This document shows positions 53,805 to 62,901 of a DNA stretch of 64,000 nt, one piece after another. The notes beneath the pieces were generated by a model. The model saw nothing but the letters and a program-made list of their open reading frames with translations, was not told where the DNA came from and searched no databases. Origin of the DNA: Oculatella sp. LEGE 06141 (GTDB lineage Bacteria; Cyanobacteriota; Cyanobacteriia; Elainellales; Elainellaceae); contig NZ_JADEWO010000026.1 in NCBI RefSeq assembly GCF_015207605.1, forward strand, positions 26,660-90,659, read 5' to 3'. Every line of letters begins with the position of its first letter. Positions within the stretch are counted from its first letter, which is position 1. Made by a program: the position numbers and the translations under genes.

Positions 53805-54514
53805 TACTCCGCATCTTGTCGTCGGGTGGACTTAGAAGGCTTTTGCGACAGAGCCGACTTAGCCAGCCGAGTGGTGTAGATTGCGGCAACCACGGCGATC
53901 GCCAACCCAACGGCTTGAATGGCTAACGCCTGTGGAGAAGCGCCTTGCCGTAGCATGGCACCGCCAAAATAACCCACGTACACATACAGCCCAATAATCG
54001 GCAACATGCCGATCCAGGTAAAGAAAATATAGTGCCAGAAGTTCACCTTGGTGCAGCTAAAGCCATAGTTCAGGATATTGGACGGTACGATGGGCGATAA
54101 CCGAGTCAGCAACAAAATCTTCCAGCCCTGATTCCCTAATGCCTCGTCAAGATGGGCAAATTCGGCATGGCGCTGCATCAAGCGTTTCACGCGGTTCCGG
54201 GCGATCGTTCGCCCCAGGCCATAGCACACCGCTGCACCGACTGTATCTGCGATCGACACCGAAAAGATACCCAACGGCAACCCAAATGCGGTTCCAGCCA
54301 CCAACATCAAGATCATGTTGGGCAAACAAAGGACAGTAACGATCAGGTAAAGCAGAACAAAGGCAGGAATAGCCCAAATACCAAGCGTTTCTAGCCATTG
54401 GCGAACTCTGTTGGCCCATGCATCTAGCGGCAACAGACTGGCACCTAAAGCGAGTAACACGCCGACTCCCATTAACAGTAAAACCTTACGGCTACGCAGC
54501 CAGCCTAATTTCAT
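53804..54514 (-). CDS. TVP38/TMEM64 family membrane protein
   Basis: A 236-residue membrane protein of the DedA/TVP38 group. The family block is AGTAFGLPLGIFSVSIADTVGAAVCYGLGRTIAR (about 73-106), then LLTRLSPIVPSNILNYGFSCTKVNFWHYIFFTWIGMLP. Members are lipid scramblases or flippases, or affect membrane homeostasis. Six hydrophobic segments are visible. It is upstream of the phosphodiester glycosidase gene in one operon. Confidence 0.9.
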   Translation of the reverse strand: MKLGWLRSRKVLLLMGVGVLLALGASLLPLDAWANRVRQWLETLGIWAIPAFVLLYLIVTVLCLPNMILMLVAGTAFGLPLGIFSVSIADTVGAAVCYGLGRTIARNRVKRLMQRHAEFAHLDEALGNQGWKILLLTRLSPIVPSNILNYGFSCTKVNFWHYIFFTWIGMLPIIGLYVYVGYFGGAMLRQGASPQALAIQAVGLAIAVVAAIYTTRLAKSALSQKPSKSTRRQDAE

Positions 54515-54884
54515 GAGCGAGTGTGTTGAAAGATAAGTAACTAAACAGGAAGAGTGCGATCGGCATTGTATTAGGTGTACAGCGATTAAACGGTATTCTC
54601 ACCGTTCCTAAGACTGACATTTGGGCTACCAACCAACCCAGACCAATCCTAAGCTAGCGTTACATCCTGTTGCTGACAATTGCAACTTTTGAAAGAATTT
54701 AGTACAAATATACTATGACTCGCTTCATAAGCTCCTGCCCGCTGATTAGGGATGGGTTTGAACGCATCCTCTAGTTAACAGATTCGGTTAAGTGCCCACT
54801 GCGGCGATCGCTCCCTACACTTCTATGCCTAACTTCTACGCTTAACTCTCTACATATAAAAGTACAGATACAGGAAAGCAACCG
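54515..54884. other. Intergenic region upstream of a hypothetical gene
   Basis: 370 bp between divergent genes. CATATAAAAG near 54852 may be a -10 region for the plus-strand gene. Nothing else stands out. Confidence 0.35.
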
Positions 54885-55463
54885 ATGAGTACGACAGAAA
54901 CAGCACAACTCCTGGCCGCCCTGACTCAGCAAAACGAGCTGTTGTCTCAAATGCTAGAAGCCCTACGACAGCCTAAATTGGGATTGGTGGAAGCGCCAGC
55001 ATTGATGCGAATTTATGCAAACCGCTCCAACCATTGTTTGTGGTATACCATCCGCGATGGGGAAGTTGTACCCATCACCGCCACCGCACTGGCAGGTTAC
55101 ATCCAGGAACTACGCTTTGAAACCGTCGAACGTCGGGGACAGCCTGTGGTTAAGTTGCAGCTTTACCTGAGAGGCGATCGACCCTATTGTGTGGAGTCGG
55201 GATATGACTCTAACTTTTCCAAAGGAGTGCTGGCGGCTCTAGCCACAATGTCGCCGCAACAGCTCCACCATCCCGTTACCCTATCTCCCCAACCGGGAAG
55301 CGACGAAACGGTGCTATTTTGCCGGGTTTACGATGCAACAGGCGACCTGATAAGAGCGGCCTATGATGACCAAACCAACTGGAGAATGATGGCTCGACGA
55401 GCGATCGCCAACGTTGAAGCTCTCCACGGCCAGCCAGAGGCCAACTGGGGGACGGCATCTTAA
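54885..55463 (+). CDS. Conserved cyanobacterial hypothetical protein
   Basis: A 192-residue soluble protein with an N-terminal heptad-like helix (TAQLLAALTQQNELLSQMLEALRQ, about 5-28) and a beta-rich core (RIYANRSNHCLWYTIRD, VKLQLYLRGDRPYCVESGYDSNFSKGVL). No catalytic motif is recognisable. The GYDSNFSKG phrase and the following beta-strands suggest a single-strand nucleic-acid-binding or scaffold-like role, but this is speculative. AGGAAAG precedes the ATG. Confidence 0.55.
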   Translation: MSTTETAQLLAALTQQNELLSQMLEALRQPKLGLVEAPALMRIYANRSNHCLWYTIRDGEVVPITATALAGYIQELRFETVERRGQPVVKLQLYLRGDRPYCVESGYDSNFSKGVLAALATMSPQQLHHPVTLSPQPGSDETVLFCRVYDATGDLIRAAYDDQTNWRMMARRAIANVEALHGQPEANWGTAS

Positions 55464-55513
55464 TCGGTCTTGCGTTCTATCTCTGCCCCTGAGCAGCCAG
55501 TTTGCCCCTCAAG

Positions 55514-55705
55514 TTATCCCTGGTCATCAGCCGTGGAATTTGGTGCGATCGCGTCCTCGTCTGCGGTTGGTGCAACCACTGGAACTTGAATTTGCTCGTC
55601 TGCTTCCAAGTCAGCCTCAAAATCTCGTTGGGAATCGCAGCCCCAAATTCCTGCCAGAACGTTACATCCTATGAGCAAGGGCAGAAGTTGCTGGAACAGC
55701 TTCAT
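55514..55705 (-). CDS. Small lipoprotein-like protein, 63 residues
   Basis: A 63-residue frame starting MKLFQQLLPLLIGCNVLAGIWGC, a hydrophobic signal ending in a lipobox-like GIWGC, followed by an acidic, Asp/Glu-rich tail. This has the form of a short lipoprotein. It overlaps no other strong gene. The neighbour upstream, an outer-membrane-barrel-like protein, also has a signal peptide. Confidence 0.5.
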   Translation of the reverse strand: MKLFQQLLPLLIGCNVLAGIWGCDSQRDFEADLEADEQIQVPVVAPTADEDAIAPNSTADDQG

Positions 55706-55754
55706 GTTTCATGTTCCTCACTGCAAGGCATGGGTGTTTCCCTCTATCATTAAT

Positions 55755-55799
55755 GCGCCAGATATCAATACGCCAGATATCAATGCGCCAGATACCAAT
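55755..55799. repeat. Tandem repeat, 3 x 15 bp
   Basis: Units GCGCCAGATATCAAT, ACGCCAGATATCAAT and GCGCCAGATACCAAT lie right after the stop of the barrel-like gene. The 15-bp length keeps all frames open. Confidence 0.85.
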
Positions 55800-55802
55800 G
55801 CG

Positions 55803-56369
55803 CTAGAAATTGTAGCCAACACCAACGATGACTCCAACTTCGGTATCTCGGAAAAAGGCAACATTGGCATTAGCCGTTGCTGTAATTCGTGCAGCGAGGG
55901 GCACATCCACACCCCCTGTAATCACAGGTCTGACCAGGCTATCACTTCCAGTAGAAATCGCAACACCGCCACCAATATAGGGCGCGATCGGCAAACCAAC
56001 TCCTTCACTGATGGGCGCGATCGCAAAGTCGGCAGTAATGGGCACAAGAATAGTAGGGTCGCTGCCAATGACCACAGCAGGGCGAGCAGATAGGTTGGGA
56101 GTTAGCCCAACTTTGCTAAAGACAGTGAAGTTGCCCTCACCCAGAGCCGTACTGCCACCAAATCCAATATTGCCACCAACGCCAATGTAGCTGGGGCCTG
56201 AAAGAGTAGAACGACCCGGTGCTACGGTTTGAGCCATTAACATCTCTGCTGTATCTGCTTCAACGGCAGGAGACACAGGTTCAGTTTGAGCTGAAGCCGT
56301 TGCCACGGTGAATGGTGCGATCGTTAAGCTTAGCAGAGCTACAAATAAAGGTTGTGAAATGAGTTTCAT
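55803..56369 (-). CDS. Secreted outer-membrane-barrel-like protein
   Basis: A 188-residue protein with a Sec signal peptide (residues 1-28, FVALLSLTIAPFTVATASAQ, cut near AQT). The mature part is Gly/Ala/Val/Ile-rich with alternating beta pattern (YIGVGGNIGFGG, GNFTVFSKVGLTPNLSARPAVVIG, NANVAFFRDTEVGVIVGVGYNF) and ends in Phe, the usual C-terminal residue of outer-membrane barrels. It fits a small (about 8-strand) barrel, though function is unknown. Divergent orientation to no gene; it precedes the RppB-like kinase by 89 bp on the same strand. Confidence 0.75.
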   Translation of the reverse strand: MKLISQPLFVALLSLTIAPFTVATASAQTEPVSPAVEADTAEMLMAQTVAPGRSTLSGPSYIGVGGNIGFGGSTALGEGNFTVFSKVGLTPNLSARPAVVIGSDPTILVPITADFAIAPISEGVGLPIAPYIGGGVAISTGSDSLVRPVITGGVDVPLAARITATANANVAFFRDTEVGVIVGVGYNF

Positions 56370-56457
56370 AGAATGACGGAACTATAATCCCATTGGGTTG
56401 TACTCCTTATAGTGTTCAAAATGATTGTGATCTAAAAGTGATGGCGTAATGCCGACA

Positions 56458-57747
56458 TTATGTTTGATACAGCGGCAGTTCAAGCTGAAACACTGACCCC
56501 TTGCCCACCCGACTGGTTACCTGCACCTGCCCGCCGTGGGCTTGAGTGATTTGTTGGACGATCGCCAATCCCAAACCAAAGCCACCATTGCCGCGCGATC
56601 GTTCTGTATCAACCCGATAAAACCGTTCAAAAACAAAGGGTAAATCAGCTTCAGGAATACCAATGCCGCTATCTTCGACCTGAACGATCGCCCAGCCCGG
56701 ATGGGGCACCAGCCGCAGTTGTACTACTCCACCAGCGGGAGTGTATTTGCAAGCATTGCTGAGTAAGTTCATAACTGCCTGCCGCAACAGGTCTGGATCG
56801 GCCTGCACTTCAATGATTTGGGGCGGAAGTTCCGTGATCAGCTTGAGTTGCACGGTGGCGGCACTTGGTTCATACTGGTCAGCCAACTCCTGAAGCAAGC
56901 TATTCAGCTCGATTGTCTTCAGGGTATCGGGCGCAAGCCGACCTTGATGGCGCGCTAGCAGCAGCAGATTGTTGACCAACAGAGTCATTGACTTAGCGCT
57001 ATCAACAATATTTTCTAAGCGATCGCGCTGCTGGTTGATATCATCACTCAGCATTAACAGCCCCACCTGAGCATTGCTAAGAACAGCAGACAGGGGCGTT
57101 CGCAATTCGTGAGACGCATCAGCCGTGAAGCGTTGCAATTGCTGATACGCCTGCCGAATAGGCTGCATTGCCACTCCGCCGAGCCACCACCCGGCCAGAC
57201 TAATTAACCCCAGCGCGATCGGCAAAGCCAGCGTCAGCAGTAAGCGAAACTGATGGAGATCCTGCTGGGTCGTCGTTAACGGTGTGGCAACTTGAAGGTA
57301 GCCAATCACAACATCGCCTTCCTGGACAGGCAGCGTCACCTGGCGTATCCAGGGATACGGTTTCATGGTCCACACCGTTCCTTCTTCCGTTTGAATCGTC
57401 ACAAAACCAGGCGGGAAAGCAAGCTGGGGTGGGGGAGGTGCGCCAAAAAACTGAACCAATTGCCTGCCCCTGTCGTACCAGCGGGCATAGAGTAACTCTC
57501 CATTCAGCGGTTGGGTGTTGCTACCCAGGGTTGGAACATTACTCAGGTCTACCTGCCACACCTGATCTACCAGCTCATACTCAATACTCGATGCCATCAC
57601 TCTCGCTTTTTGGTACAGCAGCCGATCGTGGGATTCTAGCTTATCTTCAATTTCGAGATAATAAATAATGCCTGAGAAGACAACCAGAATGCTTCCCATC
57701 GATAAGGTGAACCAGCGAGCCAGATTGCGACGACTACGGTTAAACAT
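56458..57747 (-). CDS. rppB: Sensor histidine kinase, RppB-like
   Basis: A 429-residue membrane kinase: helix (about 13-33, FTLSMGSILVVFSGIIYYLEI), periplasmic sensor (about 34-165), second helix (about 167-192), HisKA with FTADASHELRTPLSAVLSNAQ (phospho-His about 220), HATPase with MNLLSNACKYTPAGG, VEDSGIGIPE and GFGLGLAIVQQITQAHGG. Similar to Synechocystis RppB (NrsS), a redox/nickel-responsive kinase, and paired with an RppA-like regulator just upstream. There is no nickel exporter gene beside it. Confidence 0.85.
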   Translation of the reverse strand: MFNRSRRNLARWFTLSMGSILVVFSGIIYYLEIEDKLESHDRLLYQKARVMASSIEYELVDQVWQVDLSNVPTLGSNTQPLNGELLYARWYDRGRQLVQFFGAPPPPQLAFPPGFVTIQTEEGTVWTMKPYPWIRQVTLPVQEGDVVIGYLQVATPLTTTQQDLHQFRLLLTLALPIALGLISLAGWWLGGVAMQPIRQAYQQLQRFTADASHELRTPLSAVLSNAQVGLLMLSDDINQQRDRLENIVDSAKSMTLLVNNLLLLARHQGRLAPDTLKTIELNSLLQELADQYEPSAATVQLKLITELPPQIIEVQADPDLLRQAVMNLLSNACKYTPAGGVVQLRLVPHPGWAIVQVEDSGIGIPEADLPFVFERFYRVDTERSRGNGGFGLGLAIVQQITQAHGGQVQVTSRVGKGSVFQLELPLYQT

Positions 57748-57953
57748 GGGTATTGGCTCGGATTGGCAAAGCAGTCATATCAAGCCAGGTCGCAGTTGGA
57801 GTACAGGAGGAAACCTGCTGCTTGGGGAGCGGTGCGAAAACCATATTGTCTACCTGCACAGTATTAACCAGCTCACACTAAACGGATAAAGTGGGGCGAT
57901 CGCTGATCTCCAGCGTACAAAAGAGCTGTACTTTTCTCCCAGTAAAGCCCGGT

Positions 57954-58646
57954 TCAAGCCGACGAAACAGCAGATTTAGGGGGCGAGAGGCGATATCCCA
58001 TCCCGTAGATCGTCTCGATCCAGTCTCCTGCTCCCACTGCATTGAGCCGCTGCCGCAACTTGCGGACTAAAACAGTAATGGCATTGCTTTCAGGTTCCGT
58101 GCCCCATTCCCAAACTGCCTGCTCAATCTGATTGCGGTTTAGCACCTGTCGAGGATGGCGCAAGAAATATTCGAGCAACTGAAACTCCCGGCTGGAGAGA
58201 GCAACTTTAACGCCATGCCGTTCCACGGTAAGGCTGCTGAGATGAAGCTGCAAATCGTCCAGGTACAGCGTCTCGCCCTGCCACATGGGCGATCGTCGCC
58301 CCAACGCCCGCACCCGCGCCAAAAACTCCAGCACATCAATAGGTTTAACCAGGTAATCATCTGCCCCGGCATCCAGCCCAGCCACCTTGTCTGGTGTGGT
58401 ATCCTTTGCCGTCATGATCAAAACAGGTGCCGTTTTGCCTAAATTTCGGAACTGCCGACACAGATTTAAGCCGCTCACGGCAGGCAGCATCCAGTCTAAA
58501 ATCAGCAGGTCATACTCTTTCTGCGACAGTAACCATTGTGCAACTTCGCCATCCTCGACACCATCAACAGTATGTCCGGCCTGTGATAAGACGGCATGGA
58601 GCGGTGCTAACTGCTTAGGATCGTCTTCTGCCAGTAAGATTCGCAT
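57954..58646 (-). CDS. rppA: OmpR-family response regulator, RppA-like
   Basis: A 230-residue regulator. Receiver (1-115): ILLAEDDPKQLAPLHAVL, phosphoacceptor Asp in LLILDWMLPAVSG (about 53), Thr in ILIMTAKDTTP, Lys in YLVKPIDVLEF. C-terminal winged helix with SSREFQLLEYFLRHPRQVLNRNQIEQAVWEWG and NAITVLVRKLRQRLNAVGAGDWIETIYGMGYRL. Matches the RppA/NrsR group of Synechocystis. It is 207 bp upstream of the kinase in the same direction; the gap is unusually long for a two-gene operon. Confidence 0.9.
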   Translation of the reverse strand: MRILLAEDDPKQLAPLHAVLSQAGHTVDGVEDGEVAQWLLSQKEYDLLILDWMLPAVSGLNLCRQFRNLGKTAPVLIMTAKDTTPDKVAGLDAGADDYLVKPIDVLEFLARVRALGRRSPMWQGETLYLDDLQLHLSSLTVERHGVKVALSSREFQLLEYFLRHPRQVLNRNQIEQAVWEWGTEPESNAITVLVRKLRQRLNAVGAGDWIETIYGMGYRLSPPKSAVSSA

Positions 58647-58864
58647 TCCCTTAAGGATTCAGTTGTAGTGAAGTCTGGGTATGGGACAAGATTAAGTTAG
58701 ATTACGTTGGGAACGGTCGCGCCGATCAAGTTACCTCTAGTCAACTCACTAAAAGACTCCTACATTTATCTAGAGTAGATAAGAAGGCAGCAGTATACGT
58801 CTCTCGGCAGTGAGATTTTGCCGCTCCTTCTCTTCCTATTCCAGCACATGTCTGCCTGTTTGCT

Positions 58865-59272
58865 ATGACTCGCCCCACCCACTCGTCTCGTTCGTTCTAC
58901 CGTCGGTTGAAACAACTCGGCTTAGAATTTTGGTTGCCTTTACCCTGTTTAGCGATCGCGTTTTGGGTGGGCGGCAGTATATTAACCAGCCATGTTTTGA
59001 GCCGACCCTATGACACTGAAAACAAACTGCAAGCTGACACCAATCTTGAAATTCGGTTTGCGGTAGGAGTGTCGTTCATTCAGGCCATTGTGAACCGAGC
59101 AGAAGGCATCTCTCAGGTGGAGATCAGAACGACCGACTCAGTCTTAAAACGTCTGGAGTTTGAGTTTCCCGTCACCGATGTGAGCCAACTCGAAGTGCTA
59201 ATTGCCGAAGAACTGGATTTATCGCTCAACGAAGTTAGACGACTGGTGCGCTACGAAATTATCAATGAATAG
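58865..59272 (+). CDS. Membrane-anchored hypothetical protein
   Basis: A 135-residue protein with one membrane helix (about 22-45, FWLPLPCLAIAFWVGGSILTSHVL) and a soluble C-terminal domain (about 60-135, RFAVGVSFIQAIVNRAEGISQVEIRTTDSVLKRLEFEFPV and LDLSLNEVRRLVRYEI). I recognise no family. It overlaps the following methyltransferase start, so the two are coupled. Confidence 0.6.
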   Translation: MTRPTHSSRSFYRRLKQLGLEFWLPLPCLAIAFWVGGSILTSHVLSRPYDTENKLQADTNLEIRFAVGVSFIQAIVNRAEGISQVEIRTTDSVLKRLEFEFPVTDVSQLEVLIAEELDLSLNEVRRLVRYEIINE

Positions 59273-59774
59273 GTTTGAAATGCCGCCTCGCAAACCCGAT
59301 ATTGGATTCATTCCAACCCCTCTAGATATGGTCAACGCTATGCTGGCTCTCGCCGAGGTCACGGCCAACGACATTTTGTACGACTTAGGCAGCGGCGATG
59401 GACGAGTGGTGATTGCAGCGGCTCAACAGTTTGGCACATGCGGTGTTGGAATTGACATTGACCCGACCCGGATTGTCGAAGCGACGGAGCAGGCTCACTG
59501 GGCTGGAGTGGGCGATCGCGTCACCTTTCGGCTGGAAGACTTATTTGAAAGCGATTTCAATGACGCAACGGTGGTTGTGCTGTATCTATTGCCTCATCTC
59601 AACCTGAAACTGCGTCCTCACCTGTTTCGCCAACTCAAACCGGGCACTCGGATCATCTCGCGCGACTTTGACATGGACACCTGGAAACCCGATCGAACTG
59701 TCTCTGTTCATGCGGATGAAGAAGACGCATTGCTCTACTACTGGGTAATTCCAGAAACCATGCCAGCCCTGTAA
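59265..59774 (+). CDS. SAM-dependent methyltransferase
   Basis: A 169-residue class I methyltransferase. Motif I is YDLGSGDGRVVIAAAQQF (about residues 45-62), then GVGIDIDPTRIVEA; VVVLYLLPHLNLKLRPHLFRQLKPGTRIIS is the post-II/III region. The architecture resembles small cyanobacterial methyltransferases that act on protein lysines or small molecules (PF13847-like). I start at the ATG at 59265, which overlaps the upstream gene by eight bases; 59280 is also possible. Substrate unknown. Confidence 0.8.
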   Translation: MNRFEMPPRKPDIGFIPTPLDMVNAMLALAEVTANDILYDLGSGDGRVVIAAAQQFGTCGVGIDIDPTRIVEATEQAHWAGVGDRVTFRLEDLFESDFNDATVVVLYLLPHLNLKLRPHLFRQLKPGTRIISRDFDMDTWKPDRTVSVHADEEDALLYYWVIPETMPAL

Positions 59775-59792
59775 AGCAGCCTGCCTCACAGC

Positions 59793-62369
59793 TTACCGTC
59801 CGGCAGTGGCTAACCCCATTGGCCCACGCGTTACACCAAGCTGGTTTTGTAACTTCAAGGTTCGCCACAGTTGGGCACCAGTGATTTCTCCTCGCAGCAA
59901 TTGATGATAACAGGCGATCGTTTGCGTTACCTGTTGGGGTGATTCATTCACAAATTCAAGGCGGAAGTACTGCACTCCCAGTTCGATCAGGCGATGGACA
60001 TATTCGGCTCCCGTTTGAGCCACACCATTGAAAACGGTATTGCGACAGCCCGCATCCGCTTGTAGCACATGGTTTGTGCCGACGCGATCGCGCAACGTAA
60101 CCGCATGGCTTTCGCAGGGACGACCGCAATTGGTGTAATCCGTTCCCTCCGACAAAAAGGCACAAAAGACACAATGCTCCATATGAAACATCGGCATATG
60201 CTGATGAATGGTGATTTCAAACCAATGGGGCGGACAATGACTCACCAGATCGTCTAATTGAGCAATGTTGAGGTCATAGGATGCCGTCAGACGCTCTAAT
60301 TGGGTATGAGACTTGATAAAATAGTCAGCCGTCAGGGGATTGGCGACATTGAGCGAGAAATCACCCACGCAGCGATCGCCCGCAAACCACTGAAGCTGGT
60401 CATAATTACGAACCAGATAGCCATCTGCATTGCAGCCGCGCACCTGCTTCAAAATCCACTGTTCTCCCGGTTTCGTAATGCGAGGAGGCGCAACCCAGAT
60501 AGACGGGGTAGAAACGGTGCCCGCTGCATTCTCTGCCCTATCCTGTAACTGCCGAACTACAGCAACCGCCTCACGATAACGGCGCGGATCTTCAAACTCG
60601 CAATACAGCGTTTCAATGCCAGCCTCCAGTGCCGCCTGTAGCTGTTGCAGGTTTCGTACCAACACGATGAGTTGGGGATGAGCCAGGGGAGGATGCGATC
60701 GCGTCAATGAATCAACATCAGGCAGTAAATCCTTGTAGGAGGCAGTTTCTTGCTGTTGCCAGCGCTTAGGTTGCGCGCTCAATGCTTCTAGCTGGCTCAC
60801 AATTTCGCGCCGCAATCGGTTTAACTCACTAACGGGCAACATCACTGCCCCATCAACCTGGTTTGTGAGAGATGCTAAATAAACCGAAGTATTACCTAAC
60901 CGCCCCAACTGTTCTTGCAGCCGTTCTGTGGTGAGGGGTTTCGTGTGTGCTGCCACCAGCGGCATGGATGATTCAACCTGAACAACATGCCCTTGCGAGT
61001 CGCGCGCGATCGCGCTTAGGGACTGTCCGGCTTCACCATAAACGTCGATTGAAATGGGGCGCTGAAACTGGGGCATATCGCCAGCAAAGGTTTGGCGCAA
61101 TTGGCGATCGAGTTCCGGGTCGCTGGTCTTCCAAACCTTATCGCCCACCTGCACCCGGCTCAAGTTGAGGTCATTTCGTCCAAAGGTGAGCACTACCATC
61201 TGGTCGTGCTGTTCAACCGCATAAATGCGTCCTCCTTCTTCCCTGGTTTCGGGATGTCCGCTGTCAAAAACAATGCCATCTCCCGGTTTTACGGGTGCTT
61301 GCTGCCGTACCGTAATGCGATCGCCCTGGATTCGGGTCACATCACCCAGATAAACACCTCGCTTTTTGCCAAACCGAGCATGTACTAATTCCTGGTTGTT
61401 AACGCCACGCAGCCATCCGGTGTAGAGTCCACGCGAGAAGGCCATCTCCAGGTTGTAGTGATTGCGGTCGTGCGCCTCAGGGGTGTTGCCTTCCACTCCA
61501 GCCAGTTCTGCCATGACACGATCGATCGCCTGCCGATATACACGGGTCACATTAGCGACATATTCTGGCGTTTTAAGCCGACCTTCAATTTTGAGGCTGC
61601 TTACCCCCACTCGCACCAGATCGGGTAAAACAGCCAAACCTGCTAAATCTTGAGGGCTGAGCAAATAACGGCGATCGCCCAGCGAAACCAGTTTGCCGTC
61701 TGCCACTAGGTCGTAGGTCATCCGGCAAGCCTGGGCGCACTCGCCCCGGTTGGCAGAGCGTCCGCCCAAGGACTCACTGGTTAAGCACTGACCCGAATAA
61801 GCGACACACAGCGCTCCGTGAACAAAGACTTCTAGCGGTAATGACATGGAGCGATCGGCAAGTTGCTGCTGAATCTTTCCCATTTCGTCGATCGAACATT
61901 CCCGTGCCAGTACCACAAGTTGACAACCCAACGTTTTGGCAAACTCAACTCCTGCCATGCTGGTAATGGTCATTTGGGTTGAGGCGTGAATGGGAAAGTC
62001 GGGCGATAGGTGGCGGATTAATCGGCAGATCCCAACATCTTGAACAATGATCGCATCCACCCCAGAAGCAATGATGGTGCGAAGATACTGCTCGGCTTCG
62101 GCCAGTTCTGCCGGAAAAACGAGCGTGTTAAGCGTGACATAACCTTTAACCCCACGGCGGTGCAAGAAATCGAGCAGGCGAGGCAGGTCAGCTTCGGTAA
62201 AGTTGTGCGCCCGCATCCGCGCGTTGAACCGCTCTAAGCCAAAGTAAATGGCATCGGCTCCGTTTTCTACGGCTGCTTTAGCACAGTCCCAGTGTCCGGC
62301 TGGCGCTAACAATTCAGGACGTTGCAAGGCGGATCGATCAGAGGACAACAGGGTTGAATCGGTGTTCAT
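59793..62369 (-). CDS. Peptidase U32-family Fe-S protein (RlhA-like)
   Basis: An 858-residue protein. N-terminal U32 domain (about 18-300) with PELLAPAGHWDCAKAAVENGADAIYFG, FPIHASTQMTITSMAG and the cysteine set GALCVAYSGQCLTSESLGGRSANRGECAQACRMTYDL that binds an iron-sulfur cluster; a middle DUF3656-like part; and a second U32-like half whose CVFCAF-x9-CGRPC motif lies near residue 770. The E. coli relatives RlhA and TrhP hydroxylate rRNA and tRNA with prephenate and iron. The length fits the long RlhA form. The Fe-S and RNA-hydroxylase roles are inferred from family. Confidence 0.88.
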   Translation of the reverse strand: MNTDSTLLSSDRSALQRPELLAPAGHWDCAKAAVENGADAIYFGLERFNARMRAHNFTEADLPRLLDFLHRRGVKGYVTLNTLVFPAELAEAEQYLRTIIASGVDAIIVQDVGICRLIRHLSPDFPIHASTQMTITSMAGVEFAKTLGCQLVVLARECSIDEMGKIQQQLADRSMSLPLEVFVHGALCVAYSGQCLTSESLGGRSANRGECAQACRMTYDLVADGKLVSLGDRRYLLSPQDLAGLAVLPDLVRVGVSSLKIEGRLKTPEYVANVTRVYRQAIDRVMAELAGVEGNTPEAHDRNHYNLEMAFSRGLYTGWLRGVNNQELVHARFGKKRGVYLGDVTRIQGDRITVRQQAPVKPGDGIVFDSGHPETREEGGRIYAVEQHDQMVVLTFGRNDLNLSRVQVGDKVWKTSDPELDRQLRQTFAGDMPQFQRPISIDVYGEAGQSLSAIARDSQGHVVQVESSMPLVAAHTKPLTTERLQEQLGRLGNTSVYLASLTNQVDGAVMLPVSELNRLRREIVSQLEALSAQPKRWQQQETASYKDLLPDVDSLTRSHPPLAHPQLIVLVRNLQQLQAALEAGIETLYCEFEDPRRYREAVAVVRQLQDRAENAAGTVSTPSIWVAPPRITKPGEQWILKQVRGCNADGYLVRNYDQLQWFAGDRCVGDFSLNVANPLTADYFIKSHTQLERLTASYDLNIAQLDDLVSHCPPHWFEITIHQHMPMFHMEHCVFCAFLSEGTDYTNCGRPCESHAVTLRDRVGTNHVLQADAGCRNTVFNGVAQTGAEYVHRLIELGVQYFRLEFVNESPQQVTQTIACYHQLLRGEITGAQLWRTLKLQNQLGVTRGPMGLATAGR

Positions 62370-62901
62370 TGGCTTCTATCAGGATGGCGATCGGGGCAGG
62401 TTAGCCGCAGTGTCGGCATTCTCCCCTTTAAAAGGTAGCAAGCTTAGAGCGGTTTACCGCAATGCCCGATTTTCTGCCCGATTTCAGCGATCGCCTCCTG
62501 ATTTTTAGATCAACGTCGGCTCATCAGCCGAATGGCGGCTGGGCGCAATTCTCTCCTGGCTAACAACCAATAACGCCGTTTTGCGAGAGTTCATCATTTT
62601 TATGGAGAAAGTAGCGATAACGATAAAGAGTCAATAAAGACACATTTGTTTTCTAGTAATCTTACGCAGAGCCTGCCTAATATAAACTTGTTAAATTACG
62701 CACATCCATTCGAGGTGAGCTGACCATTACGGATGAAAGCCTACGTACCCGTTTCAACATTGCCAGAGCGCTTTCATCTTTTCTTCTGGCTGGTTGTACC
62801 GATACTGACAACTTTACTAGCAGCACGCTGAACTCTCCAAGCAGCACGCTGTAGCAATTTGTTGTGCGCTCACGATCAACTATTAAAGCACGCTAGAAAA
62901 A
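62370..62901. other. Intergenic region upstream of the SGNH hydrolase
   Basis: 532 bp. A 33-codon plus-strand frame at 62733-62834 (MKAYVPVSTLPERFHLFFWL) has one hydrophobic segment and could be a leader or a frameshifted signal peptide for the following gene. AGCAGCACGCTG occurs twice, at about 62819 and 62841. No terminator or RNA gene is visible. Confidence 0.35.
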
